This document shows positions 15,574 to 24,799 of a DNA stretch of 32,645 nucleotides, piece after piece (the first letter of the stretch is position 1; every line of letters begins with the position of its first letter). The DNA is taken from contig CANMFQ010000036.1 of the NCBI GenBank assembly GCA_947497145.1, forward strand, positions 1-32,645, read 5' to 3'. The stretch is from an uncultured Flavobacteriaceae bacterium (GTDB taxonomy: Bacteria; Bacteroidota; Bacteroidia; Flavobacteriales; Flavobacteriaceae). The notes under the pieces are model-generated. The model was given only the letters and a program-made list of their open reading frames with translations. It had not been told where the DNA came from and ran no database searches. A program made the translations under genes and the position numbers.

Positions 15574-17864
15574 AAAACCTGTTCGCCCTACTAGCCTTCG
15601 TACTTATTTCAAATGCCGTTTGCAGCCAAAAACTCCCTGAATTAATTGCCTCACCTCATGATTTACATTTTAACAATCTTGCCAACACTTGGGATGAAGC
15701 AATCCCCTTAGGCAATGGTATGGTTGGTGCCTTAGTTTGGAAAAAGGAAGAAAAACTCCGCCTCTCACTAGATCGCGCAGACATTTGGGATTTACGTCCT
15801 ATGGAAAACCTAAAAACTCCGCAATGGAAATATAGCTGGGTATACGAACAATGGAAAAAAGACACCTATACTAACGTTCAAAAGAGATTTGACGAACCTT
15901 ATGATAAAATACCCGCCCCGTCAAAAATACCCGGTGCAGCCCTAGAATTTGATATTGCTGGTTTGGGAGAAATCGCCTCAGTACATTTATACATCAATCA
16001 AGCTATTTGCGAAGTAAAATGGAAGAATGGTGTTCGCTTATTAACCTTTGTTCATGCTACCGATCCTATAGGCTGGTATCATTTTGAAGGACTCGCCAAG
16101 CCTTTATCTTATGAGATAATTCCACCAGCATATAACATTCCTGGAACAAACAAAGAAGAAAGTCCCGTAAAGGGTCAAGATTTACGTAGGCTAGAATACC
16201 CTCAAGGTACGGTAACAAAAAACAAAAATTCAGCCACATACACCCAAGAAGGATGGGGCGGATTTAAGTATGAAGCGCATACCAGTCATAAAACACTACC
16301 TAATGCAATGACAGGTAGCTGGAGTTTAAGTTCTGAATTTCCTTCGTGGGAAAAATCACCTAGCGCTACCACAATAATAAAAAAACAAATGCAAGAAGGT
16401 ATGACCAAAGCATTTGACACGCATGCTACTTGGTGGCGTGACTTTTGGTCTCAATCTGCTATTAGTATCCCTGATGCTACAATAGAAAAACAATGGCATT
16501 TAGAACAATACAAATTTGGTTCCGTTGCACGTTCATCAGGACCTCCTATTTCGTTGCAAGCAGTTTGGACAGCCGACAATGGTAAATTACCACCATGGAA
16601 AGGTGATTTTCACCACGACCTTAACACTCAACTCAGTTACTGGCCTGCCTATAGTGCAAACCACCTTAATGAAGAAATAGGGTTTGTAAACTGGTTATGG
16701 AAATACAGAAACACCTTTAAAAAATATACAGATGAATACTACGAAGCAGAAGGCTTAAACGTGCCTGGCGTAACCACCCTCACAGGTGAACCTATGGGTG
16801 GTTGGATACAATATTCATTCGGCCCCTCAGTTTCTGCTTGGCTCGGACATCATTTTTACTTGCACTGGAAGTACTCTATGGACAGCACTTTTTTAGCCGA
16901 ACGTGCGTACCCATGGATAAAAGATGTGGCTACTTACCTCAATGCAATCACTCAAAAAGATGCCAATGGAAAACGCAAACTCCCCATCAGTTCAAGTCCA
17001 GAAATACATGATAATAGCAAACAAGCGTGGTTTCCGAACACCACTAATTTTGACTTAGGCTTGATAAAATGGACGTATGAAAAGGCTGCAGAACTCGCCG
17101 ATGAATTAGGCAAAAAAGAAGAAGCCAATACATGGAAAAAAATAGCTTCTGAATGGCCGCAACTTGCCAGTAGCGAACAAACAGGACTCATGATTGCACC
17201 AGGAGCTCCTTATGCACAATCGCATCGCCATTTTTCACATCAAATTGCTTATCATCCGCTAGGTATTGTAGACTTTTCTAGAGGAGAACAAGACCAGAAA
17301 ATCATAAAAAATACCATAAGCACCCTAGATAGCATAGGGTCTTCATTATATGTAGGCTATTCTTTTAGCTGGTTGGCTAATTTAAAAGCCCGTGCTTTTG
17401 ATGGTGAAGGAGCCGCAAAAGCTTTGAAAATTTTCGCAACTAGCTTTTGCCTCCCCAATAGCTTTCATGTTAACGGTGATCAATCTGACAACAACTATTC
17501 AAGATATAAATATCGTCCGTTTACCTTAGAAGGAAACTTTGCTTTTGCCGCAGGTTTACAAGAAATGCTTATTCAAAGTCATACTGGCATTCTTCATATT
17601 TTTCCCGCTGTACCAAAAAGCTGGTCTACACCAAGTTTTGACCAACTGCGTGCACAAGGGGCTTTTCTTGTTTCGGCAAGTATGAAAAATGGCGCCACTG
17701 AAAAAGTTAGCATTACATCACTAAAAGGAAGTGTATTAAAACTTAAAAACCCATTTAACACCTCCAATTTTCAGTGTAATATGCCGTATGAATTAAGTGT
17801 CGATAATATTATAACAATTAACACCAAAATGAATGACCAGATTGAACTTTCGTTAAAAAACTAA
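15570..17864 (+). CDS. GH95-like exported glycosidase
   Basis: A 764-residue glycosidase related to family GH95 (alpha-L-fucosidase/alpha-L-galactosidase) with an N-terminal GH65N-type beta domain. I start at ATG 15570, which gives signal peptide MKNLFALLAFVLISNAVCSQ; a longer in-frame version from a TTG codon at 15519 lacks one. The beta domain begins with WDEAIPLGNGMVGALVW (41-57). The (alpha/alpha)6 part has DFHHDLNTQLSYWPAY (346-361), the acid candidate E478 in SSSPEIHDN, and GYSFSWLANLKARAFDGE with D611, the expected base region. The GNFAFAAGLQEMLIQS segment near 655 is also typical. Where characterised GH95 enzymes carry N-x-N, this protein has D350-L-N352, so mechanism or substrate may differ. 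It heads the cytochrome/DUF1501 cluster; a 284-base gap follows. Confidence 0.8.
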   Translation: MKNLFALLAFVLISNAVCSQKLPELIASPHDLHFNNLANTWDEAIPLGNGMVGALVWKKEEKLRLSLDRADIWDLRPMENLKTPQWKYSWVYEQWKKDTYTNVQKRFDEPYDKIPAPSKIPGAALEFDIAGLGEIASVHLYINQAICEVKWKNGVRLLTFVHATDPIGWYHFEGLAKPLSYEIIPPAYNIPGTNKEESPVKGQDLRRLEYPQGTVTKNKNSATYTQEGWGGFKYEAHTSHKTLPNAMTGSWSLSSEFPSWEKSPSATTIIKKQMQEGMTKAFDTHATWWRDFWSQSAISIPDATIEKQWHLEQYKFGSVARSSGPPISLQAVWTADNGKLPPWKGDFHHDLNTQLSYWPAYSANHLNEEIGFVNWLWKYRNTFKKYTDEYYEAEGLNVPGVTTLTGEPMGGWIQYSFGPSVSAWLGHHFYLHWKYSMDSTFLAERAYPWIKDVATYLNAITQKDANGKRKLPISSSPEIHDNSKQAWFPNTTNFDLGLIKWTYEKAAELADELGKKEEANTWKKIASEWPQLASSEQTGLMIAPGAPYAQSHRHFSHQIAYHPLGIVDFSRGEQDQKIIKNTISTLDSIGSSLYVGYSFSWLANLKARAFDGEGAAKALKIFATSFCLPNSFHVNGDQSDNNYSRYKYRPFTLEGNFAFAAGLQEMLIQSHTGILHIFPAVPKSWSTPSFDQLRAQGAFLVSASMKNGATEKVSITSLKGSVLKLKNPFNTSNFQCNMPYELSVDNIITINTKMNDQIELSLKN

Positions 17865-18148
17865 CATAACAATCTGCAATTTCGTTGTGCATTTAACAAA
17901 TTAATTTTGAGTTTGCTTTATATTTTGGATACATTTTAATTTTCTTATATTTATAAATTGAACTCATATTGACTTTTTGTTTGTAACCGATAATTATAGC
18001 TTTTGTGCCGTAATGAAGTTATTTTTGATACATAGCCATAACTACAGTCCTCAAAAATGACATAATTAGGGTGCCAAATGTATACTTTACAGCTAAAGAA
18101 AAAGTCAAGATGAGTTCATTATACCTAATTTTATATGTTAGTTATATC

Positions 18149-20890
18149 ATGAAAAAGAAATTTAAAAAAATAATTCCTTTTTTAGGACTACTATTGTTAC
18201 TTACAATAATCACTAGTTGCTCCTCATCTTCTGAAAAAATAGATTTCAGCACCCAAATCAAACCCATTCTTAACAACAAATGTATCACCTGCCATGGTGG
18301 TGTTAAAAAAAATGGTGGGTTTAGTGTCTTGTTTAAAGAAGAGGCTTTAGCGAATACAAAATCTGGCAAACCTGCAATAATTCCTGGTAATGCTTCTGAA
18401 AGCGAGTTCATTAAAAGGCTACATGAAGAAGACCCCGAACTTCGCATGCCCTATGAAAAACCAAAATTATCAGACGAAGAAATTGATTTATTGACTCGTT
18501 GGATAGACCAAGGAGCAGAATGGGGTAACCATTGGGCTTATTCTTTACCCGAAAAGGTTGATGTTCCCGCTTTTACGCAAGAAGCTGGTTTTGATATCAA
18601 TACTGCTACTCCCTTTATTCAAAACAATATTGATAATTTTATTGCAGCACGCTTAAAAAGTGAGAAACTTACTCCAAATTCACCTGCCGAAAATAACATC
18701 ATATCTCGCAGAGTGGCTTTAGACCTTACTGGCTTACCTCCTGATCAAAAACTACATCAAGCCTTTTTATCGGGAGAAATATCCTATGAAAATTTGGTAG
18801 ATAGCCTCTTGTCAAAAAAAGAATATGGCGAAAAATGGGCTAGTTGGTGGCTAGATATGGCGCGATATTCTGACAGTAAAGGCTATGAAAAAGATCAAGG
18901 TAGAAGTATCTATCAATATCGAGATTGGGTCATTAAAGCACTAAATAAAGACATGCCGTTTGATGAGTTCACTATCACCCAACTCGCTGGCGATTTACTT
19001 CCAGACCCCTCCATAGATCAGCTTATTGCTACCGCCTTTCATCGTAATACCATGAATAATGATGAAGGTGGTACAGATGATGAAGAATATAGAATTGCTG
19101 CAGTCATTGATAGAGTGAACACCACTTTTGAAGTATGGCAAAGCACCGCTATCGGTTGTGTGCAATGTCATGGTCACCCCTATGATCCCTTTAAACATGA
19201 AGAATACTATAAATTAATGGCTTTCTTTAATAATACTAGGGATGAAGATATGCCAAGCGAAGCCCCAGTGCTCAAATTTTATTCACCAGAAGAAGAACAA
19301 AAAATAACGCAGATAAATGATTGGATTCATAAATATGGTGATCAAACCGTTGCAGAACAATACAAAAAGTTCATTCGTTATGCAGAACCAGTTCATAATG
19401 CCCATCACCTAAAAAACATTCAAAATGGTGCTTATGATGATCATGCTTCAACAGTTCTTTGGGATAAAGGCTCTTGTAAATTTGAAAATATCGCTGCCGA
19501 AGGGGCAACTACCCTGCTCTTAAAACATCGATCCGCTATTGACGGCACTACCATCACCTTTAAAAAGAATAATGCTGAAGGCGAAGTTTTAGCTCAAACT
19601 ACGATAAACAAAACAAGGGGAAGTTATATTCTAAAAATACCTTTTAAACCTGTTGATGGTCGTTTTGATCTGTACATTGAAACCAATAACAACAGCGTTG
19701 CCAAAGAGGTAAATGTAATTAATTTGTATTGGGTAGCGCTATTACAAGATTTGCCAGGAAAAGATCAAAACGGTTATGCAGCTATCAACAAAACATTGAC
19801 AAACATCTTAAACACCAATACGCCAACGGTACCCATTATGGTTGAGAACCCAGCGTTTATGAAGCGCACTACACAAGTGTTTGAACGTGGTAACTGGCTC
19901 ACAAAAACAGACACCGTACAACCAGAAACGCCAAAAACACTGAACCCATGGGAAGCTGAATGGCCAAAAAACAGATTGGGACTTTCAAAATGGTTGGTGA
20001 GCAAAAAAAATCCGTTAACGGCAAGAACCATGGTTAACCGTGTATGGCACCAAATTTTTGGTCGTGGTTTTGTGGCTTCTATTGAAGATATTGGTTCGCA
20101 ATCTGATGCTCCATCACACCCAGCCTTGCTAGATTGGCTGGCTCTTCGGTTTATGAATGAGCATAACTGGAGTATTAAAGCTTTGGTAAAAGAAATTGTT
20201 ATGTCGGGCACCTACCGTCAAAGTTCTGAAAGCAATGCAGAACTGTACCAAAAAGACCCACATAATGATCTTTATGTCCGAGGTCCGCGGATACGCTTGA
20301 GTGCAGAACAAATAAGAGATCAAGCTTTAGCAGTTGCCGATTTATTAAGTCCAAAAATGTACGGCCCCGGGGTAATGCCTCCGCAACCAGAAGGTGTTTG
20401 GCAAACCGTTTATAGTGGTGAAAAATGGATTGAAAGCAAGGGTGAAGACCGCTATAGAAGAGCCGTTTACACCTATATGAAACGCACCAGCCCCTACCCT
20501 TCTTTTATTACTTTTGATGGTGGTAGTAGAGAAGTATGTTTAATACGTAGAACGGTTACCAATACGCCTTTACAAGCTTTAGTTACTCTCAATGACCCTG
20601 TATTTTTAGAAGCTGCACTTGCACTGGCAAAAAACCAACAGCTTGCTACAAACGTTGATCAAAGTATTGCCAACATATATGAGAAAGCTACCTATACCAA
20701 AATAACTCCAGCGAAACTAGCGGCTTTAAAAAACCTCTATAACAATGCGTATGATGAATTTAAAAATGATGAAGAAACCACAGCAAAACCCTTTTTTCAT
20801 CTCAAAAAGAAGCCATCAACAGAACTGGCAGCGTTAACTATTGTAGCCAATGCGATTATGAACCTAGATGAATTTTTAAGCAAAGCGTAA
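18149..20890 (+). CDS. PSCyt1-PSCyt2-PSD1 (DUF1549/DUF1553) cytochrome lipoprotein
   Basis: A 913-residue envelope protein of the type abundant in planctomycetes. I start at ATG 18149 because it gives a lipoprotein signal (IITS-C24); an in-frame ATG at 18071 would add 26 non-signal residues. PSCyt1 (about 33-125) carries haem-c site CITCH (45-49) and likely axial M100 (ELRMPYEKP). PSCyt2/DUF1549 (about 160-375) has RRVALDLTGLPP, WWLDMARYSDSKGYEKD and a second CxxCH, CVQCH (337-341). PSD1/DUF1553 occupies the C-terminal third, with GLSKWLVSKKNPLTARTMVNRVW and GTYRQSS. It probably moves electrons in the periplasm; the reaction of the DUF1549/1553 parts is unknown. It is two bases from the DUF1501 gene, its usual partner. 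Confidence 0.92.
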   Translation: MKKKFKKIIPFLGLLLLLTIITSCSSSSEKIDFSTQIKPILNNKCITCHGGVKKNGGFSVLFKEEALANTKSGKPAIIPGNASESEFIKRLHEEDPELRMPYEKPKLSDEEIDLLTRWIDQGAEWGNHWAYSLPEKVDVPAFTQEAGFDINTATPFIQNNIDNFIAARLKSEKLTPNSPAENNIISRRVALDLTGLPPDQKLHQAFLSGEISYENLVDSLLSKKEYGEKWASWWLDMARYSDSKGYEKDQGRSIYQYRDWVIKALNKDMPFDEFTITQLAGDLLPDPSIDQLIATAFHRNTMNNDEGGTDDEEYRIAAVIDRVNTTFEVWQSTAIGCVQCHGHPYDPFKHEEYYKLMAFFNNTRDEDMPSEAPVLKFYSPEEEQKITQINDWIHKYGDQTVAEQYKKFIRYAEPVHNAHHLKNIQNGAYDDHASTVLWDKGSCKFENIAAEGATTLLLKHRSAIDGTTITFKKNNAEGEVLAQTTINKTRGSYILKIPFKPVDGRFDLYIETNNNSVAKEVNVINLYWVALLQDLPGKDQNGYAAINKTLTNILNTNTPTVPIMVENPAFMKRTTQVFERGNWLTKTDTVQPETPKTLNPWEAEWPKNRLGLSKWLVSKKNPLTARTMVNRVWHQIFGRGFVASIEDIGSQSDAPSHPALLDWLALRFMNEHNWSIKALVKEIVMSGTYRQSSESNAELYQKDPHNDLYVRGPRIRLSAEQIRDQALAVADLLSPKMYGPGVMPPQPEGVWQTVYSGEKWIESKGEDRYRRAVYTYMKRTSPYPSFITFDGGSREVCLIRRTVTNTPLQALVTLNDPVFLEAALALAKNQQLATNVDQSIANIYEKATYTKITPAKLAALKNLYNNAYDEFKNDEETTAKPFFHLKKKPSTELAALTIVANAIMNLDEFLSKA

Positions 20891-20892
20891 TT

Positions 20893-22401
20893 ATGGACAA
20901 TCTAGAAACACTTATACAAGAATATTTACAACGAGAAGCACAGGCCAAAACGCGAAGGCATTTTATTAAAAATTGCGCTAGTGGCTTGGGTGGACTGGCT
21001 TTAAGTTCCATATTTATGGGCTGTGACCCATTGTCAACGCAAAAGAAAAAAGCCAAAATCACTTTTTCTGAACGAGATTTAAACCCCCTTGCTACTTTAG
21101 CACCTCCATTGAGCCCCAAAGTAAAATCGGTGATTTATTTGCATATGGCTGGGGCACCTTCGCAACTAGAAATGTTTGACTACAAGCCTGTTTTACAAAA
21201 ACTACATGGCAAGGATTGTCCGCAGTCACTTTTAGAAGGTAGAAAATTTGCGTTCATTAAGGGAACACCAAAACTTCTTGGACCGCAAGCGGAATTCAAA
21301 CAAGAAGGAGAATCAGGCAATTGGGTTTCAAATTTCTTACCTCATTTTAAAAAGGTGGTAGATGAAGTGGCTTTTGTTAAAGCAGTTCATACAGACCAAT
21401 TTAATCATGGGCCAGCTCAGTTATTCATGCATACGGGTAGCGCCCGTTTAGGCAGGCCTAGTATTGGTGCTTGGGCTACCTATGGTCTAGGATCAGAAAA
21501 TCAAAACCTACCCGGATTTGTAGTTTTAACCTCTGGAGGGAACACCCCCGATGCTGGAAAAAGTGTTTGGGGCAGTGGTTTTTTACCGTCGGTATATCAA
21601 GGTGTTCAATGCCGCTCTAAAGGAGATCCCGTTTTATATATTGAAGACCCCGATGGTATTTCAAGAAATTTAAAAAAGAGCACTATTGATGCGATTAACA
21701 AAATAAATAAAGAAGAATATGCCAAATATGCAGATCCTGAAATTTTAGCCCGTATCAATCAATATGAAATGGCGTATCGTATGCAAATTGCTGTTCCTGA
21801 AGTTATGAACATCAATAATGAACCCGAAAATATAAAACAAATGTATGGGGTAGAACCCGGTAAAGAATCCTTTGCCAATAACTGCCTTTTAGCCCGCAAA
21901 CTGGTAGAAGACGGCGTTCGCTTTGTACAGCTTTTTGATTGGGGATGGGATACACACGGTAATATTCGTGAAGGATCTATTGATTTGGGACTCCGAAACA
22001 AATGTCGTGAGATTGACCGTCCAATTACGGCCTTAATTCTCGACTTAAAACAACGCGGATTATTAGACGAGACCCTTATCGTTTGGGGAGGTGAATTTGG
22101 GCGTACGCCAATGCAAGAAAATAGAGGAAATAAAAAAATGGCTTACCTAGGACGCGATCACCATGGCGATGCTTTTACCATGTGGATGGCAGGCGGAGGC
22201 ATCAAAAAAGGGGCCTCACACGGGCAAACTGATGAGATTGGTTTCTCTGGTGTTGAAGGTCAAGTTTCTGTTCATGACATACATGCTACCATTTTACATC
22301 TGCTAGGCTTTAACCATGAAGAATTTACATTCGATTTTCAAGGAAGACCATTCAGGTTGACCGATGTGGAAGGGGAAATTATTAAAGATATTTTAGCTTA
22401 A
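20893..22401 (+). CDS. DUF1501 protein, Tat-exported
   Basis: A 502-residue DUF1501 protein, a family in the alkaline phosphatase/sulfatase superfamily with no established reaction. A Tat motif TRRHFIK (20-26) precedes a hydrophobic stretch and IFMG-C44, so it may be a Tat-exported lipoprotein. Family segments are VIYLHMAGAPSQLEMFDYKP near 80, VRFVQLFDWGWDTHGN near 345, LIVWGGEFGRTPMQ near 397, and GRDHHGDAFTMWMAGGG near 420; the Asp/His residues in them fit metal ligands of the superfamily. The gene begins two bases after the DUF1553 gene stops, so the two are co-translated. The pair is a standard planctomycete and verrucomicrobial module. Confidence 0.93.
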   Translation: MDNLETLIQEYLQREAQAKTRRHFIKNCASGLGGLALSSIFMGCDPLSTQKKKAKITFSERDLNPLATLAPPLSPKVKSVIYLHMAGAPSQLEMFDYKPVLQKLHGKDCPQSLLEGRKFAFIKGTPKLLGPQAEFKQEGESGNWVSNFLPHFKKVVDEVAFVKAVHTDQFNHGPAQLFMHTGSARLGRPSIGAWATYGLGSENQNLPGFVVLTSGGNTPDAGKSVWGSGFLPSVYQGVQCRSKGDPVLYIEDPDGISRNLKKSTIDAINKINKEEYAKYADPEILARINQYEMAYRMQIAVPEVMNINNEPENIKQMYGVEPGKESFANNCLLARKLVEDGVRFVQLFDWGWDTHGNIREGSIDLGLRNKCREIDRPITALILDLKQRGLLDETLIVWGGEFGRTPMQENRGNKKMAYLGRDHHGDAFTMWMAGGGIKKGASHGQTDEIGFSGVEGQVSVHDIHATILHLLGFNHEEFTFDFQGRPFRLTDVEGEIIKDILA

Positions 22402-22470
22402 AATACCGCTTAGGATATCAAAAAAAACAATGCGACACAGTACAAATGCTTTATAAAACCAAACCTACAA

Positions 22471-23346
22471 ATGACCAGATTACTCATTGTCCTATTTTTC
22501 ACTTCCCTATATAGTTTTTCGCAAGAGAACAACTTACAATTCTTCAATACCGACTGGGGTAGAACCGTATCTTGGGATGCTTTCTGCGAACGTACGAAGG
22601 CGGCTGGTTATGATGGTATAGAAATTTGGTTTCCCTCAGATGTTGAAAGTCAAAAACAACTAAAAGTAGCTCTTGACAAATACAATTTAAAAGTTGGTTT
22701 TTTAAACGGCACCAATAAATCGCTACCTTTTAATGAGAGTTTGAAAGCGTATACTGAACATTTCAAAACCCTTTTGTCTTGGAATCCTGCGTATATAAAT
22801 TGCCACACAGGGAGTGATTTTTTCACTACTACACAAAATAAAGCGTTTATAGAAGCGGCTAACAAAATAGCTAAAGAAAGTGGCACCCCCATTTATCATG
22901 AAACCCACCGTGGTCGGTTTAGTTTTAATTTGCCCGATACAAAAACTTACTTGGCTGCTATTCCTGATTTAAAACTCAATCTAGACATTAGTCATTGGAT
23001 GGTAGTTCATGAATCGCTCTTAGAAAATCAAGATAAAGAACTAGAAGAAATCATCAATAGATCATACCACATTCATGCTCGCGTTGGTCATGCAGAAGGG
23101 CCACAGGTGAATGACCCTGAAGCTCCAGAATGGCGAAAAGCCGTAGACAGGCATCTTGATATTTGGGAAAAAATCATTCGAACCAAATGGGCACAAAGCC
23201 AAACTCCTTTTACTATTACAGCCGAGTTTGGCCCACCTGATTACATGCCTACACTACCCTACACCAAAGTTCCCGTTGCGGATCAATGGAAGGCAAATGT
23301 TTTTATCATGGAAGCGATTAAAAAAAGAATGAAGATTAAAAATTAA
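22471..23346 (+). CDS. Exported sugar isomerase/epimerase-like TIM-barrel protein
   Basis: A 291-residue xylose-isomerase-like TIM barrel (AP endonuclease 2 superfamily) with a signal peptide (1-18, FFTSLYSFSQ). Most relatives are cytoplasmic sugar isomerases or epimerases; this one is exported. Likely metal ligands lie at the expected strand ends: E144 (YHETHRGR), D172 and H175 (LNLDISHW), H200/H202 (YHIHARVGHAEG) and E252 (TAEFGPPDYMP). Exported TIM barrels of this kind occur with periplasmic sugar-oxidation genes in Bacteroidetes, for example around 3-keto-glycoside metabolism, but neither a DUF1080 hydrolase nor a Gfo/Idh oxidoreductase is present here. It is 69 bases behind DUF1501 and nine bases before the next gene. 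Confidence 0.88.
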   Translation: MTRLLIVLFFTSLYSFSQENNLQFFNTDWGRTVSWDAFCERTKAAGYDGIEIWFPSDVESQKQLKVALDKYNLKVGFLNGTNKSLPFNESLKAYTEHFKTLLSWNPAYINCHTGSDFFTTTQNKAFIEAANKIAKESGTPIYHETHRGRFSFNLPDTKTYLAAIPDLKLNLDISHWMVVHESLLENQDKELEEIINRSYHIHARVGHAEGPQVNDPEAPEWRKAVDRHLDIWEKIIRTKWAQSQTPFTITAEFGPPDYMPTLPYTKVPVADQWKANVFIMEAIKKRMKIKN

Positions 23347-23355
23347 CGGTTTTAT

Positions 23356-24750
23356 ATGGATGTTCTAAAACAACTCTTGGGTAGGTTACACCCCCTATTT
23401 GTTCACCTTCCCATTGGCTTTATCATTCTTGGCTTGCTCATTAAATGGTATGACCGTAAAAAAAATGCCCATACAGACTTACTCCCCCTAATTTTTCTTT
23501 GGGCAGGATACAGCGCGGTGCTAGCATGCATAACAGGATATGCCCAGTACATTGGTGAAGGTTATGCCTTTGAAACGGTAAAAATCCATTTATGGGTAGG
23601 TATTGCGACAGCAGTTTTTTCCTTTATAATGTATGCCAAATTAAAAGAATTAAAAGCCGTTGCTTTTCTTTCTAAAGTTTCTATTACTGTATTATCTGTG
23701 GTGTCTTTTATATTAATTTCATTCACAGGACATGAAGGCGGTACTATTACCCACGGCGAAGATTATTTGATTGAACCGCTTCCAAATTCTGTAAAATCGG
23801 CGCTAGGCTTTGAAACCTATGAGGAGAAAGACATTGTGCTTACTGATGAAAATTGGCAAGAAGCCCAATTGTATGAAGATGTAATAAAACCCATTTTGAA
23901 CAATAAGTGTATCAGTTGCCATAACCCCAAAAAATCAAAAGGAGGTTTACTATTACACTCAGAAGAAGCTATTTTGAAAGGTGGTGAAAACGGGCCTGTA
24001 ATCACCGCTAATAAGGCTTCTGAAAGCGAACTATTCACCCGTATGAAACTACCCAAAGAAGATGATAACCATATGCCTCCCGAAGGCAAGTCGCAACCTT
24101 CAAAAGAAGAGATTACCCTCATAGGTGCTTGGATAGATGCTGGGCATCCATTTGACAAATCAATTGGTGAGCTGAATCTTAAAAAAAACCTTTTCCTTCC
24201 TTTTATACCTAAAAAGGCAGCTAATAATTATCCTGATATTGAAATTACAGCAGCATCAGCCGACAGTATAAAAGCTATTGAAAAAACAGGAGTTCACGTA
24301 GATTTGATCAGTAAATCTTCTAATTTCTTAACTGTTTCGTGTATTAACAAGCCTGCTTTTACAAATGCTGATTTCGATGCTTTACTTCCTATAAAATCTC
24401 AAATTGCTGTTCTTGATTTGGGGGGTACAAAAATCACTGATGCTATTGTAGAAAAACTACCCATGCTAACTAATTTAACCGTTCTAAAACTAGACAACAC
24501 CCAAATAACGGGCGAAAACATAGAAAAACTAGATGGCTTAGCACATTTAAAAAGTCTCAATGTAACGTACACCAACTTTGCAAAAGAGCACCTGACCAAA
24601 CTTGCTAATTTTAAAAAGCTAGAAAAAGTGTATGTTTACAACACCCCCATAAACGCAACAGATAGTACTTTTTTAAAAGGAAGTGACATTCATATCGATT
24701 ACGGTAATTATCAATTGCCACAAATAGCGGCAGATACTATTGTGTATTAA
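23356..24750 (+). CDS. DUF2231 - cytochrome c (PSCyt1) - leucine-rich-repeat membrane protein
   Basis: A 464-residue fusion. Residues 1-125 are a four-helix membrane domain of the DUF2231 type (LGRLHPLFVHLPIGF), with histidines H12, H17, H78 and H126 that could bind haem b. Residues about 170-270 are a PSCyt1-type domain with haem-c site CISCH (185-189) and likely axial M240 (DNHMPPEGK); it closely matches the first domain of the DUF1553 lipoprotein (IKPILNNKCI is shared). Residues about 345-450 are leucine-rich repeats (IAVLDLGGTKITDAIVEKL, LTVLKLDNTQI, LKSLNVTYTNF). It looks like the membrane electron entry point of the cluster, with the repeats as a docking surface. Only nine bases separate it from the TIM-barrel gene. 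Confidence 0.88.
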   Translation: MDVLKQLLGRLHPLFVHLPIGFIILGLLIKWYDRKKNAHTDLLPLIFLWAGYSAVLACITGYAQYIGEGYAFETVKIHLWVGIATAVFSFIMYAKLKELKAVAFLSKVSITVLSVVSFILISFTGHEGGTITHGEDYLIEPLPNSVKSALGFETYEEKDIVLTDENWQEAQLYEDVIKPILNNKCISCHNPKKSKGGLLLHSEEAILKGGENGPVITANKASESELFTRMKLPKEDDNHMPPEGKSQPSKEEITLIGAWIDAGHPFDKSIGELNLKKNLFLPFIPKKAANNYPDIEITAASADSIKAIEKTGVHVDLISKSSNFLTVSCINKPAFTNADFDALLPIKSQIAVLDLGGTKITDAIVEKLPMLTNLTVLKLDNTQITGENIEKLDGLAHLKSLNVTYTNFAKEHLTKLANFKKLEKVYVYNTPINATDSTFLKGSDIHIDYGNYQLPQIAADTIVY

Positions 24751-24799
24751 TTTTAATAGCAACGAAAAATAACATAGCTTAGAGCTTCTAATTAAAACT

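Noticed and set aside
18071-18148. Upstream in-frame ATG for the DUF1553 lipoprotein
   Set aside because: The added residues are not a signal sequence, while ATG 18149 begins a standard lipoprotein signal.
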